A program made the translations under genes and the position numbers. Shown here piece by piece: positions 50,063 through 59,573 of a DNA stretch of 64,000 bases; the stretch's first letter is position 1; each line of letters opens with the position of its first letter. Below the pieces are notes generated by a model, which searched no databases, was not told where the DNA came from, and worked only from the letters and a program-made list of their open reading frames with translations. Origin of the DNA: Quatrionicoccus australiensis (GTDB taxonomy: Bacteria; Pseudomonadota; Gammaproteobacteria; Burkholderiales; Rhodocyclaceae); the NCBI RefSeq assembly GCF_020510425.1, contig NZ_JAHBAH010000001.1, forward strand, positions 434,001 to 498,000, in the 5' to 3' direction.

Positions 50063-50941
50063 ATGACCGCGCAAAAGATATCGCACGAAGACGACAAGAC
50101 CGGCGATGCGCTCAAGGCCCAGCGCTTTCAGATGCTGGCCGACATTGCCAAGGAACTGGCCGGCGAAGTTGTCTTTCCCACCCATTTTGATGCAGTCATG
50201 CGCCTGCGCAAGGTCTTGCATGACCCGAATGTATCGTTGCGCGCCATTAGCGCCGCAATCGCCGGCGAACCGCTGATCAGCGCCAAGCTGCTGCAGTTGG
50301 CCAATTCGGTCGCATTCAATCCGGGCGCCATTGAGGTGGTCGACCTGCAGGCTGCCGTGACCCGCCTGGGACTCAATGTCGTACGCAGCTCGGCGCTATC
50401 CATCGTCATGACCCAGTTGCTGCGTGCCAAGGGCATGGCCGCCTTTGCCGACCTCACACAGACACTCTGGGATCACTCGATACGTACGGCAGCAGGCGCC
50501 CGCGTCATTGCCCGCCAGCTGACCCGGATCAATCCCGAAGAGGCCATGCTGGCCGGACTGATCCATGATCTGGGCGCCTTCTACATGCTGTACCGCGCCA
50601 CGCAATACGACGGGCTGCGTGAGCGACCGGACAGTGTCAAGCATCTGATCATCGAGTGGCACGAAAGCATTGGCGTATCGCTGCTCAACGCACTCGGGCT
50701 ACCCGAGGAAATCGTCAGGGCCACCGAAGAACATGATCGCCTGCGCGCCAGCCCCAACCCACCCCGCACCCTGGCAGACGTGGTCTATATTGCCAACATG
50801 CTGGCCGGCGGCCACTTCGAGTGGACCATGCAGGGCAACCCGATGAGCACGCCGGACCGCGAAGCCCTGGAGGCGGCTTACGCCGACCTCCAGCCGGAAA
50901 TTGATACCCAGCTCACCGCAATGCGCGAGAGCTTCGCCTGA
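50063..50941 (+). CDS. HDOD-domain signalling protein
   Basis: 292 residues, almost wholly one HDOD domain. FPTHFDAVMRLRKVLHDPNVSLRAISAAIAGEPLISAKLLQLANS opens it, and AMLAGLIHDLGAFYMLY corresponds to the HD-like region. HDOD proteins are regulatory relatives of HD phosphohydrolases and usually lack full catalytic sites. The role is unknown; they often sit in cyclic-di-GMP, motility or stress circuits. It starts directly after the tRNA-Val terminator. Confidence 0.92.
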   Translation: MTAQKISHEDDKTGDALKAQRFQMLADIAKELAGEVVFPTHFDAVMRLRKVLHDPNVSLRAISAAIAGEPLISAKLLQLANSVAFNPGAIEVVDLQAAVTRLGLNVVRSSALSIVMTQLLRAKGMAAFADLTQTLWDHSIRTAAGARVIARQLTRINPEEAMLAGLIHDLGAFYMLYRATQYDGLRERPDSVKHLIIEWHESIGVSLLNALGLPEEIVRATEEHDRLRASPNPPRTLADVVYIANMLAGGHFEWTMQGNPMSTPDREALEAAYADLQPEIDTQLTAMRESFA

Positions 50942-50953
50942 AGCCGCAGCAAG

Positions 50954-51715
50954 CTAGTCCTTGCGCCCGAATCCGGTCTTGACCTGGGTTGAAGCCAGCA
51001 CGCCACGCAGGATATTGATTTCATCCTTTTCAAGACGAACCCGGCCAAACAGGCGGCGCAATTTCGGCATCAGCCGGCCCGGCTGTTCCGGATTGTAAAA
51101 ACCGGTTGCGGTCATGACTGATTCAAGATGACCGTACAAGCCCTCCACCTCATCATGACTGGCAGGCAGCGAGACAAATGGCGTGACGCCGGGAACAACT
51201 ACCGGCGGTTTCTCAGCAAAGGCTGCCATCCGACACTCGTAGCACAATACCTGCACGGCTGAACCAAGATTCAGCGAACTGAAATCAGGATTGGTCGGAA
51301 TCGTCACGGCAGCATGGCAATGCTGAATTTCGTCGTTGCTCAGCCCCATGGTCTCGTTACCAAAAACCAGCGCGACCTCACCCTGGGCCGCCTCGGCAAG
51401 CAGTCTGGCAACCGTTTCGCGGGGCGCCCCGAGTGCCGGCCCCAGATCGCGCTGCCGCGCCGACAGCGCGACGACAAATACGGTACCGGCGAGTGCCTCG
51501 TTCAGCGTTGCGGTGATTTTGGCCTCCTGCAACAGGTCGACCGCTCCGGTGGCCCGGGTATCCGCCTCGGGATCCGGAAACTGTTTGGGCGCCACCAGAT
51601 ACAGCCGGGACAGGCCCATCGTCTTCATGGCGCGGGCCGCGGCGCCGATATTGCCCGGGTGACTGGGGCGGCAAAGCACGACTCTGATACGGGAAAGCAG
51701 GACTTCGGGGTTCAT
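50954..51715 (-). CDS. trmJ: TrmJ, tRNA 2'-O-methyltransferase of position 32
   Basis: 253-residue SPOUT (trefoil knot) methyltransferase. [40 protein letters not shown] and [23 protein letters not shown] are the three SPOUT motifs, in the TrmJ/LasT branch. It modifies C32/U32 of tRNAs. Divergent from suhB with 66 bases between, as often seen in this lineage. Confidence 0.93.
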   Translation of the reverse strand: MNPEVLLSRIRVVLCRPSHPGNIGAAARAMKTMGLSRLYLVAPKQFPDPEADTRATGAVDLLQEAKITATLNEALAGTVFVVALSARQRDLGPALGAPRETVARLLAEAAQGEVALVFGNETMGLSNDEIQHCHAAVTIPTNPDFSSLNLGSAVQVLCYECRMAAFAEKPPVVVPGVTPFVSLPASHDEVEGLYGHLESVMTATGFYNPEQPGRLMPKLRRLFGRVRLEKDEINILRGVLASTQVKTGFGRKD

Positions 51716-51781
51716 GGTGTAAAATTCGTTCTTTCAAATATATATCGGGTGGCTCTGGCCGCCCGTCAGCTCTTTAAGCCC

Positions 51782-52594
51782 ATGCATCCAGCTCTGAATA
51801 TCGCCATCAAGGCGGCGCGTCGCGCCGGCCAGATCATCAATCGCGCCTCGAACGACGTCGACCTGCTCAAGGTCACGGCCAAGCAGCAAAACGATTTCGT
51901 TACCGAAGTCGACAAGTTTGCCGAAGCCGCGATCATCGAAACCCTGCAGGAAGCCTACCCCGGGTACGGCATTCTAGCAGAGGAGTCCGGCGAGTCCGCC
52001 GGCAAGGGCGCAGCGGATGCCGAGTACCAGTGGATCATCGACCCGCTCGACGGCACCACCAACTTCATTCACGGCTTGCCGCAATACGCCGTATCGATCG
52101 CCCTGGCCAAGGCCGGCGTGGTCGAGCAGGCAGTGGTCTTCGATCCGAACCGCAACGAGCTGTTCACTGCCAGCAAGGGCGCCGGCGCCTTCCTCAATGA
52201 ACGCCGCATTCGCGTCTCGAAACGCCTTCGCCTGGAAGGCTCCCTGCTCGGCACCGGCTTTCCGTACCGCGAGTTCGACAAGCTCGACACCTACCTCGCC
52301 ATCTTCAAGGAACTCGCCCAGAGAACCGCCGGCATGCGCCGTCCTGGCGCCGCCTCGCTTGACCTGGCCAATGTCGCCTGCGGCCGCTACGACGGCTTCT
52401 GGGAGTTCGGCCTGGCCCCCTGGGACATGGCGGCCGGTGCCCTGCTCATTTCCGAAGCCGGCGGCCTGGTCAGCGACCTGCGCGGCAACACCAACTATCT
52501 CGAAACCGGCAATCTGGTCGCCGGCACGCCGAAGGTCTTTGCACCGCTTCTCAAGATGATCGAGAGCAAGCTGCCAGAGACCATTCGCGGCTAA
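51782..52594 (+). CDS. suhB: Inositol-1-monophosphatase SuhB
   Basis: 270 residues. Metal sites ILAEESGE and [15 protein letters not shown], plus [17 protein letters not shown] near the C-terminus, define the lithium-sensitive phosphatase fold. In bacteria SuhB also takes part in ribosomal RNA antitermination. ATG at 51782; in-frame upstream codons lie opposite trmJ and are not family-like. A terminator follows. Confidence 0.96.
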   Translation: MHPALNIAIKAARRAGQIINRASNDVDLLKVTAKQQNDFVTEVDKFAEAAIIETLQEAYPGYGILAEESGESAGKGAADAEYQWIIDPLDGTTNFIHGLPQYAVSIALAKAGVVEQAVVFDPNRNELFTASKGAGAFLNERRIRVSKRLRLEGSLLGTGFPYREFDKLDTYLAIFKELAQRTAGMRRPGAASLDLANVACGRYDGFWEFGLAPWDMAAGALLISEAGGLVSDLRGNTNYLETGNLVAGTPKVFAPLLKMIESKLPETIRG

Positions 52595-52629
52595 ATCGCC
52601 GACAAGCAAAAATACCAAACCAAAAAAAA

Positions 52630-52654
52630 GCCAGCTTGCAGCTGGCGTTTTTTT
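52630..52654 (+). terminator. Terminator after suhB
   Basis: GCCAGC/GCTGGC stem with five-base loop, flanked by eight A on the left and seven T on the right (one G before the T-run). It can act on both strands between suhB and the convergent PilZ gene. Confidence 0.85.
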
Positions 52655-52702
52655 GTTCCCCAAACCGAAGCAGGACAGACATCGAAAATCGGCGAGTTCA
52701 AT

Positions 52703-53026
52703 TCAGGCCGAAGCGTGCGCCTGCAGCACAGCCAGTTGCTCGTCGCTGATTGACTCGAAGCGCAGGCCAACCAGATGCTGATGCCCGACACGGCGAATGC
52801 GCATGACGCTGACGAAGGCCTCGACCGGCGACGCAAGTTCAGGCGACTCGATGCGGCAGACACCAACTTCGCCGCTCGGACGTGCTCCAAGCACGGCAAC
52901 ATCCAGCATGATGCCAACCCCGGTCACCGAAACATCGGCCAGCGGAAACTCGAAATTTTTCCCGCCGAGAGTCAGATGAACCTGACCTTGCAGAAAAATG
53001 CGATGGGATCGACGACGCTCTCTCAT
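52703..53026 (-). CDS. PilZ-domain protein
   Basis: 107 residues consisting of a single PilZ domain. RRSHR (residues 5-9) supplies the RxxxR cyclic-di-GMP motif and DVSVTGVGI (about 31-39) the (D/N)xSxxG motif. Both binding motifs look intact, so cyclic-di-GMP binding is likely. It stands alone between suhB and phaR; the target is unknown. Confidence 0.9.
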   Translation of the reverse strand: MRERRRSHRIFLQGQVHLTLGGKNFEFPLADVSVTGVGIMLDVAVLGARPSGEVGVCRIESPELASPVEAFVSVMRIRRVGHQHLVGLRFESISDEQLAVLQAHASA

Positions 53027-53236
53027 GGTGCTTTCAAGCAGGAAAAATCAGCCTGCATTTTCCCATGGCGAGCGCAGACAAACCATGGGCAACAGAACAA
53101 ACCAGCGAAAGGCGCGGGAAAAATACCGGAACCAGCCCCAAAAAAACAACGCAAGGAAATTGCGCCAAGCCAGGCTTAGCGGTCGACATCCAAAACCGAT
53201 GCAATTTCCGCCAGGCCAAGCAACGGCGGCTCAGCG

Positions 53237-53791
53237 TTATTTCTGTTCGGGCTCTTCCGGATTGAACTGGAAGCCGGTAAACATCGTGCGGGTCTGGGTC
53301 TGCAGCTGATCCTGCATCGACTGGAACATTTTCTTCGACTGTTCCATATAGGCCGTCATCATGTTCTGCATGGCCGGCTGCTGGAAGTTGAGAAACTGCG
53401 CCCAGAAATCAGCCTGCATGTGACTGTTGTCGCCCGGACCGTAGACAGTGCGCGACTGCTCCTGCAGCTTGCCCTGAAAATCAACGAAGGTCTTCATGTT
53501 GTTTTCCAGATACTTGCCGAGCATGCCCTGCATGGCGCTACCGTAGAAACGAATGAAGCCGGAAAGCAGATCGCTCGAGAACAGCGGCATGCCGCCCGTT
53601 TCTTCTTCAAGGATGATCTGGAGCAGGATGCTGCGCGTCAGATCTTCCGCCGTCTTGGCATCGACGACCTTGAATACTTCGAACTTGAGAACAAGTTCCT
53701 TGACATCACCCAATGTGATGTAAGCGCTCGTCTTGGTATCGTAAAGACGACGGTTGGGGTATTTCTTGATCAGGCGTACCAGTTCCGACAT
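53237..53791 (-). CDS. phaR: PHA synthesis repressor PhaR
   Basis: 184 residues. The DNA-binding N-terminus LIKKYPNRRLYDTKTSAYITL and the PHB-accumulation regulatory region (VVDAKTAEDLTRSILLQIILEEE) are diagnostic, and the C-terminal Gln/Met-rich helix binds polymer. It represses phasin and pha genes until PHA granules titrate it away. ATG at 53791; upstream residues are not conserved. Inverted TGTTGCA-type sites flank its promoter (53817-53828, 53868-53879). Confidence 0.95.
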   Translation of the reverse strand: MSELVRLIKKYPNRRLYDTKTSAYITLGDVKELVLKFEVFKVVDAKTAEDLTRSILLQIILEEETGGMPLFSSDLLSGFIRFYGSAMQGMLGKYLENNMKTFVDFQGKLQEQSRTVYGPGDNSHMQADFWAQFLNFQQPAMQNMMTAYMEQSKKMFQSMQDQLQTQTRTMFTGFQFNPEEPEQK

Positions 53792-53816
53792 GCTGCGATC
53801 CTTGAACGATTTTGTG

Positions 53817-53879
53817 TGCAGTGCAACATTATAGCTAAAAAAACAGGCGCCCGGAGGCGCCCATTCTTGTTGCAATGCA
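53817..53879. promoter_or_regulatory. phaR: Inverted TGTTGCA(N)TGCA pair upstream of phaR
   Basis: TGTTGCACTGCA on the minus strand (53828-53817) and TGTTGCAATGCA on the plus strand (53868-53879) agree at 11 of 12 positions. They bracket the short phaB-phaR gap. The same TGTTGCA core recurs in front of phaC. Candidate autoregulatory PhaR operator. Confidence 0.5.
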
Positions 53880-53919
53880 AAAATTCAGCAATGTTTCATG
53901 CCGAATTTCGCAACATTGC

Positions 53920-54663
53920 TTACTGGTAGTACAGACCGCCGTTGATGTTCATCGTGGCGCCGGTCATGAAGGCAGCCAGATCGGAAGCCAGGTAGGCGCA
54001 GGCGCCACCGATTTCTTCCGGCTTGGCCAGACGCTTCATCGGCACGGTGTCGATGATGGACTGCAGAACTTCCGGCTTGATCGCCATGACCATCTTGGTG
54101 GCAACGTAACCCGGGCAGATGGCGTTAACGGTCACGCCCTTGGCGGCCAGTTCGGCAGCCAGTGCCTTGGTGAAGCCGATCACACCAGCCTTGGCAGCGG
54201 AGTAGTTGGTCTGGCCAGCCTGACCCTTGACGCCATTGACGGAGGAGATGTTGATGATGCGGCCATAGCCACGCTCGGCCATCTTGGCGGAGACTTGCTT
54301 GGTCATGTTGAACAGCGAGGTCAGGTTGGTGGCGATAACTGCATCCCAGCCGTCCTTTTCCATCTTGGCGAACATGCGGTCACGGGTGATGCCGGCATTG
54401 TTCACGAGGATGTCGACCTGGCCGCAAGCGGCTTCAGCTTCGGCAACCATGGTCTGGCAGGAAGCGATATCGGAAACGTCGCCAGCGACACAAACGAAAT
54501 CCTTGAAGCCGGCTTCAGCCATTTCAGCCAGCCAGGCATCCTTGTTGTCGAACTGCGGGTGGTAAGAAGCAACCACCTTGTGGCCAGCCTTGGCCAGTTC
54601 CTGACAGATTGCGGTTCCAAGACCACCCATAGCGCCGGTAACGAGAGCAACACGTTGCGTCAT
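53920..54663 (-). CDS. phaB: Acetoacetyl-CoA reductase PhaB (copy 1)
   Basis: 247-residue short-chain dehydrogenase. Cofactor loop TGAMGGLGTAI, LVNNAGITRD, catalytic Ser in NISSVNGVKGQAGQTNYSAAKAG with YxxxK intact. It reduces acetoacetyl-CoA to (R)-3-hydroxybutyryl-CoA with NADPH for PHA. Lies 47 bases after a second phaB gene. This copy diverges somewhat from the classical PhaB in the 35-60 region (HPQFDNKDAWLAEMAEAG). Confidence 0.94.
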   Translation of the reverse strand: MTQRVALVTGAMGGLGTAICQELAKAGHKVVASYHPQFDNKDAWLAEMAEAGFKDFVCVAGDVSDIASCQTMVAEAEAACGQVDILVNNAGITRDRMFAKMEKDGWDAVIATNLTSLFNMTKQVSAKMAERGYGRIINISSVNGVKGQAGQTNYSAAKAGVIGFTKALAAELAAKGVTVNAICPGYVATKMVMAIKPEVLQSIIDTVPMKRLAKPEEIGGACAYLASDLAAFMTGATMNINGGLYYQ

Positions 54664-54710
54664 AATTTTTCCTTCATTGTTGATATAAAGCGGGGTAAAA
54701 AATACGTCAG

Positions 54711-55451
54711 TCAGTACATGTGCTGACCGCCGTTTATGGAAATATTGGCCCCGGTGACAAACGCCGCTTCATCGGAAGCAAGGTAGGCCACGAGTCCGGC
54801 AATTTCCTCTGGCTTGCCCAGTCGGTTGACCGGGATTTGCGGCAGAATCTTTGAATCGAGAATCTCTTGCGGGATCGCTGTCACCATCTTGGTGCCAATA
54901 TATCCCGGCGATATTGTATTTACTGTGACACCCTGCTTCGCCACTTCCAGCGCCAGCGCCTTGGTGAAGCCATGCATGCCGGCCTTGGCTGCAGAATAAT
55001 TGGTCTGCCCGAATGCGCCCTTCTGTCCATTGACCGATGAAACGTTGATGACACGTCCCCAGCGGCGCTCGACCATACCATCCATGACCTGCTTGGTCAT
55101 GTTGAAAACAGAATCAAGATTGGTATGCATGACGGCATCCCAGTCAGCCTTGGTCATCTTCTTGAAGGTCATGTCACGCGTGATACCCGCGTTATTGACC
55201 AGGACATCAACCGGCCCGACATCGGCAGCAACGGCCTCGACACAGGCGCGCGCCGAATCGAAGTCGGTCACATCACAAGGATAGGCCTTGAAACCATAGC
55301 CCATGTTGTGCATCGAATTCAGCCACTCCTGAACCTTGGGGTTCCCCGGCGAATAAGTCGTGACAACCTTGAAACCGAGCGCCGCCAGCTTGATGCATAC
55401 CGCTTCGCCGAGACCACCCATACCACCCGTAACCAGTGCAACTCGCGTCAT
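54711..55451 (-). CDS. phaB: Acetoacetyl-CoA reductase PhaB (copy 2)
   Basis: 246 residues, same family as the adjacent gene: TGGMGGLGEAV, LVNNAGITRDMTFKKMTKADWDAV, ISSVNGQKGAFGQTNYSAAKAGMHGFTKAL and NGGQHMY. It is nearer the classical Cupriavidus-type PhaB sequence, as far as I recall it. Probable tandem duplicate with separate tuning. The ribosome site GGAGAGGA is strong. 27 bases after phaC on the same strand. Confidence 0.95.
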   Translation of the reverse strand: MTRVALVTGGMGGLGEAVCIKLAALGFKVVTTYSPGNPKVQEWLNSMHNMGYGFKAYPCDVTDFDSARACVEAVAADVGPVDVLVNNAGITRDMTFKKMTKADWDAVMHTNLDSVFNMTKQVMDGMVERRWGRVINVSSVNGQKGAFGQTNYSAAKAGMHGFTKALALEVAKQGVTVNTISPGYIGTKMVTAIPQEILDSKILPQIPVNRLGKPEEIAGLVAYLASDEAAFVTGANISINGGQHMY

Positions 55452-55478
55452 GTTCTTGATTCCTCTCCTCCAGCTTTT

Positions 55479-57209
55479 TTAAACCGCGCGCTCCTTGACG
55501 TAGCGACCGGGTGCCGGTTCGATCGGCTTGTATTTTGCATTTCCCGGTTTGCGCGGTGCCCGCTGTTCTCCTGACAACGGTTTCAGCCATTCGGCCCAGT
55601 CGGCCCACCAGCTGCCCTTCTTTTCTTCGGCAGCGGTCAACCAGCTTTCAGCATCCATTTTCACATCGTTGTTAATCCAGTAGCTGCGCTTGTTCTTGCT
55701 GACCGGATTGATCACGCCGGCAATATGCCCGGAAGCACCGAGCACGAAGCGCACCTGACCACCGAGAATGCGCGTGCTCTGGAAGGCCGACTGCCAGGGC
55801 ACGATATGATCCTCACGCGTCGCCAGCAGATAGACCGGCATGTCCAGACTGCCGAGATCGACCTTGGTGCCGCACATTTCAAGCTTGCCCGGCACACGCA
55901 GATTGTTGTCGTGATAAAGGTTGCGCATGTACCAGCAGGCAAACGGCCCGGGCAGGCTGGTCGAATCCGAGTTCCAGTAGAGCAGGTCGAAAGCCGCTGG
56001 TTTCTGGCCCTTCAGATAGTTGCTGGTGACGTAATTCCAGACCAGATCGTTGGCTCGCAGGAAGGAAAAGGTGCTTTGCAGGTCGCGCGCCGGCAGCAGG
56101 CCGCCCTTGCCTATCGTCGATTCGCGCGCCAGCAGGCCGCTTTCATCAATGAAAAGACCGATTTCACCCGTATCGGAGAAGTCGAGCAACGTGGTCAGCA
56201 GGGTCAGCGAGGCGACAGGATCCTCGCCGCGCGCCTTCAGTACGGCCAGCGCCGAGGTCAGGATGGTGCCACCAACACAGAAGCCAAGCGCGTTGATCTG
56301 CTTGACCTTGGTGATTTCGCGCACGACGTGCTGCGCGGCAATCGGACCATGCTCAAGGTAATCGTCCCAGGTCAGATGCCCCTGCTCTTCCTTTGGGTTA
56401 CGCCAGGAAACCAGGAAAACAGTATTGCCCTGCTCGACCATGAAGCGGATCAGCGAGTTTTCCGGCTGCAGGTCCATGATGTAGAACTTGTTGATGCAGG
56501 GCGGCACCACCAGCAATGGGCGGGTGCCGACCTTGGGTGTCAGCGGCGCATACTGGATCAGCTGCATCAATTCGTTTTCGAAAACGACGGCACCTTCGGT
56601 GGTCGCGATATTGCGGCCGACATCGAAGACCGTTTCGTCGGTCATCGAAATACGGCCCTTCTCGAAATCCTGAATCAGATTGTTGATACCGTCGGTAATG
56701 CTCTGTCCCTTGGTTTCCAGGGCACGCTGAATGAACTCGGGATTGGTCGCGGCAAAATTGGACGGCGCCATCGCATCGATCATCTGACGCGCCAGGAAAC
56801 GCATGCGGTTTTTCGATTTTTCGTCAGCCGCGGGGATCAGCTCGACCATCTGGTTCACGAACTTGGTGTTCAGCAAATAGGCCTGATGCGTGTAATCGTA
56901 AATCGGGCTGTCACGCCACTCGGGAGCCGAAAAACGGCGATCGCCCGGTTCCGGCGCCACCTTGAAGGACTCCTGCTGCCCCTGCTGTTTGGCCAGCACG
57001 GATTGCCACAGCGACATCTGCTGATCGGTGAACTGCTTTTGCAGCGCCGTCAGTTGCTGCGGATCAATCGCCGGCGGAGGCGTGACATTGGGATTCCCGG
57101 CCTTGCCGACAAACTCCATGAACTGCTGCGCCATATTCTGTCCGGCTTGCATGAACTGCATCGCCGAGCCGAGAAATGCGTCGTTATTGTTCGATCCCTG
57201 ATGCGCCAT
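55479..57209 (-). CDS. phaC: Class I polyhydroxyalkanoate synthase PhaC
   Basis: 576 residues, class I length. The lipase-like box with nucleophilic Cys is GFCVGG, WRNPKEEQGHLTWDDYL and the catalytic Asp/His segments (LATREDHIVPWQSA; GASGHIAGVINP) are present. It polymerises (R)-3-hydroxyacyl-CoA at the granule surface. First gene of a phaC-phaB-phaB-phaR run; no phaA or phasin is in the window. A palindrome lies about 170 bases upstream. Confidence 0.97.
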   Translation of the reverse strand: MAHQGSNNNDAFLGSAMQFMQAGQNMAQQFMEFVGKAGNPNVTPPPAIDPQQLTALQKQFTDQQMSLWQSVLAKQQGQQESFKVAPEPGDRRFSAPEWRDSPIYDYTHQAYLLNTKFVNQMVELIPAADEKSKNRMRFLARQMIDAMAPSNFAATNPEFIQRALETKGQSITDGINNLIQDFEKGRISMTDETVFDVGRNIATTEGAVVFENELMQLIQYAPLTPKVGTRPLLVVPPCINKFYIMDLQPENSLIRFMVEQGNTVFLVSWRNPKEEQGHLTWDDYLEHGPIAAQHVVREITKVKQINALGFCVGGTILTSALAVLKARGEDPVASLTLLTTLLDFSDTGEIGLFIDESGLLARESTIGKGGLLPARDLQSTFSFLRANDLVWNYVTSNYLKGQKPAAFDLLYWNSDSTSLPGPFACWYMRNLYHDNNLRVPGKLEMCGTKVDLGSLDMPVYLLATREDHIVPWQSAFQSTRILGGQVRFVLGASGHIAGVINPVSKNKRSYWINNDVKMDAESWLTAAEEKKGSWWADWAEWLKPLSGEQRAPRKPGNAKYKPIEPAPGRYVKERAV

Positions 57210-57527
57210 GGGTTTCTCTTTGATTTATCGTGGGCTTGAGCTTATCGATTCTCCATACCCCCCCGAATCCTGTCAATGAAAATTGTCGACCGGCGGAAAC
57301 GACCATTTGGCAAGGCTTTCAAGCCATCCCCGCACAACACCGAAGAGTCTCACCAGGCATCCAATGCACATCAAGCCCATATTGTTGCAAGCGGTAACAA
57401 TATGACCGGCTTCATACATTTGTGGCATCGCAAAAATGCGCCCCTACCAGAGCCCCGGGGTGAGCATGGCGAAAAGTTCTGAAACGGGGTCGCACCGCCT
57501 GCCCGACATTGCTTCTACAATGACGCC
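57210..57527. promoter_or_regulatory. phaC upstream region with palindrome
   Basis: A 318-base gap with no convincing gene. CATATTGTT (57378-57386) and AACAATATG (57396-57404) form a perfect nine-base inverted repeat around a nine-base spacer, and it contains TGTTGCAA (57383-57390), related to the phaR-flanking motif. It is the likely control region of phaC and perhaps of the small gene at 57528. Confidence 0.55.
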
Positions 57528-57767
57528 ATGCCTCTAGCCATGATCATCGTCATCGGGTGGATTTATGTCACCCTGCTGGTCGCCGCCAACGAACCCACGG
57601 TCGTTGCCGGCATCGTTTCCTTCCTGTTTTACGGCGCCCTGCCATGCAGCCTGGTCGTATACTTCGCCGGCTCAAGGGTACGCCGCGAGCGCCGCAAGTA
57701 CCGGGAACAAATGGCCGCCCGCCAAGCCCAGGACCCCGACGGGGTAGATGTGTCGACCGAAGACTGA
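57528..57767 (+). CDS. Small two-helix membrane protein
   Basis: 79 residues: two hydrophobic helices (about 3-20 and 24-47) followed by a basic/acidic cytoplasmic tail (RVRRERRKYREQMAARQ ... DVSTED). Not recognised as a named family, but composition and codon use are normal. It is divergent from phaC and convergent with the ZIP gene. Probably real; function unknown. Confidence 0.65.
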   Translation: MPLAMIIVIGWIYVTLLVAANEPTVVAGIVSFLFYGALPCSLVVYFAGSRVRRERRKYREQMAARQAQDPDGVDVSTED

Positions 57768-57788
57768 TCGAGCTTGCGGCGACGCCGG

Positions 57789-58556
57789 CTATTCGCCGAC
57801 GAGATGCTGAACAATGCCGATCGACGCGATACCCAGCCCGATCAACAGCACCTGCTGCAGAGTCGCCTTGAGTTCCGTGCGCTTGTGCAGTCCGGGAATC
57901 AGGTCGGCAACGGCGACATAAATCATGCTCGCCGCCGCCAGCCCGAGCAGGGTCGGAATCCACTCCTGGAGATCGGACAGCGCAAAATAGGCCAGCATGG
58001 CACCGACCAGTGTCGCCAGGCTGGAAAGCAGGTTGAAGGCAAGCGCCCGCATTTTGCTGTAGCCGGAATGCAGCAGGATCATGTAGTCGCCAACTTCCTG
58101 CGGGATTTCATGGGCGATGATGGCCAGCGCAGTGACAATGCCAAGCTGGGTGCTGTCAAGAAAGGCCGCCGCAATCAGGATGCCGTCCACGAAATTGTGG
58201 AAGGTATCGCCAACCAGGATGAGCAGCCCCGAGCGCCCATGGTCATGGGCAGGGGCGTGCGCTTCGTGCGCCTCGCAGTGATCGTGGTGGCAATGCCGCC
58301 AGAGCACCAGTTTTTCCAGAACGAAGAAAACCATGATGCCGAACAACACGGTTCCCGCCATCTGGTGCGGCTCGCCCTTTTCCAGGGCTTCGGGCAGGAT
58401 CTCCAGGAAAGCCGCCCCAAGCAGGGCGCCAATCGCATAGGAAATCAGCATGCTGATGCGTTGCGTACCGACCGCAACACTCAGTGCGGCAGCCGCCAGA
58501 ACGCTCAGCAAGCCACCGGCCAGAGAAACGGCAATGATCCAGGAAAAGGTACTCAC
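57789..58556 (-). CDS. ZIP-family metal transporter
   Basis: 255 residues with about eight membrane helices. A His-rich cytoplasmic loop (RHCHHDHCEAHEAHAPAHDHG) precedes the metal-path helices HNFVDGILIAAAF and IAHEIPQEVGDYMIL, which carry the conserved ZIP His/Glu/Asn residues. It imports zinc or a similar divalent metal, possibly iron or nickel. GTG start at 58556 with AGGG upstream. Confidence 0.93.
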   Translation of the reverse strand: MSTFSWIIAVSLAGGLLSVLAAAALSVAVGTQRISMLISYAIGALLGAAFLEILPEALEKGEPHQMAGTVLFGIMVFFVLEKLVLWRHCHHDHCEAHEAHAPAHDHGRSGLLILVGDTFHNFVDGILIAAAFLDSTQLGIVTALAIIAHEIPQEVGDYMILLHSGYSKMRALAFNLLSSLATLVGAMLAYFALSDLQEWIPTLLGLAAASMIYVAVADLIPGLHKRTELKATLQQVLLIGLGIASIGIVQHLVGE

Positions 58557-58586
58557 GACACCCTGAAATTGAGGGAAAGGCGCGGA

Positions 58587-59573
58587 TTATACGCCGTCAG
58601 GCGAGAGGGCACGTTCGCCATTTTCCTGCCCGGACAATTGCGCTTCGGAAAGCAACCAGGCACGAAAAGCCACCGCCGAGTCGCGATCAGCCAGTACCTT
58701 GCGCATCACCAGAAAATAGGAATACGGCGACGGCACCGAGATTTCGAAAGGCACCCGCAAACGCCCGGCGGCAACATCGGCAGCAACCAGCGGCTTCAAG
58801 GCCAGCGCCACGCCCTGGCCATCCAAAGCAGCCTCCACCGCCAAAACGGCATTGGAAAAACGCGGACCGCGCTCGGCATCGACGCCCGTCACGCCGGCAT
58901 GGCTCAGCCACTCGCGCCAGCTCGGCTGGTATTCGCCATCGTCTATCGTCTCATCATGAATCAGCACATGCCGGGCCAGATCCTGCGGGATTGCGAGCGG
59001 TCGCTCGGCGCTTGCCAGACGCGGGCTGCAAACCGGCACGCAATCGGTGGCAAAAATCTGCTCGACCAGGAAGCCGGGGTAATTGCCGGTTCCGTAGCGA
59101 ATGGCCAGCGTACTGCCGGCCTCGCGCAAATCGGCTGCCGCCTCTTCAACGAGACGAATGCCGCCGCGCCGGTCAACCGCATCACCACTGCTCGAAAGTC
59201 GCAACTTGACGTCCGGATGCAGCGCGGCGAAACGCGGCAGACGGGGTACCAGCCAGCGCGCCGCAAACGACGGCGGCGCCGTGACCGTCAGCACACCGGC
59301 GCAGGGCTGGCGGGTACTATCGACGGCGGCGGCAAAACACTCGAAACCCTCGCGGATCTTCGGCAACATGGCCTCGCCCTGCGGCGTGATCTCGAGTGCC
59401 CGGGTCAGCCGGCGAAACAGGCTGAGGCCGAGATAATCCTCCAGAGATTTGATCTGCTGGCTGATCGCCGCCGGCGTCACATGCAACTCCTCGGCCGCCT
59501 TCTTGAAACTGAGATGGCGACTGGCCGCCTCGAAGGCACGCATGGCAGAAAGCGGAGGCAGACGATAGGTCAT
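58587..59573 (-). CDS. LysR-family regulator, GcvA-like
   Basis: 328 residues. The HTH (FEAASRHLSFKKAAEELHVTPAAISQQIKSLEDYLG) and the opening RLPPLSAMRAFEAA are typical of the GcvA/AmpR branch, followed by a LysR ligand-binding domain (about 90-300). It sits upstream of the ZIP gene with 30 bases between them, and divergent from a small lipoprotein gene. Target and inducer are unknown. Confidence 0.92.
   Translation of the reverse strand: MTYRLPPLSAMRAFEAASRHLSFKKAAEELHVTPAAISQQIKSLEDYLGLSLFRRLTRALEITPQGEAMLPKIREGFECFAAAVDSTRQPCAGVLTVTAPPSFAARWLVPRLPRFAALHPDVKLRLSSSGDAVDRRGGIRLVEEAAADLREAGSTLAIRYGTGNYPGFLVEQIFATDCVPVCSPRLASAERPLAIPQDLARHVLIHDETIDDGEYQPSWREWLSHAGVTGVDAERGPRFSNAVLAVEAALDGQGVALALKPLVAADVAAGRLRVPFEISVPSPYSYFLVMRKVLADRDSAVAFRAWLLSEAQLSGQENGERALSPDGV

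Noticed and set aside
57276-57482. 68-codon frame in the phaC upstream gap
   Set aside because: Polar, featureless sequence covering the palindrome; no ribosome site, and the gap is better explained as a control region.
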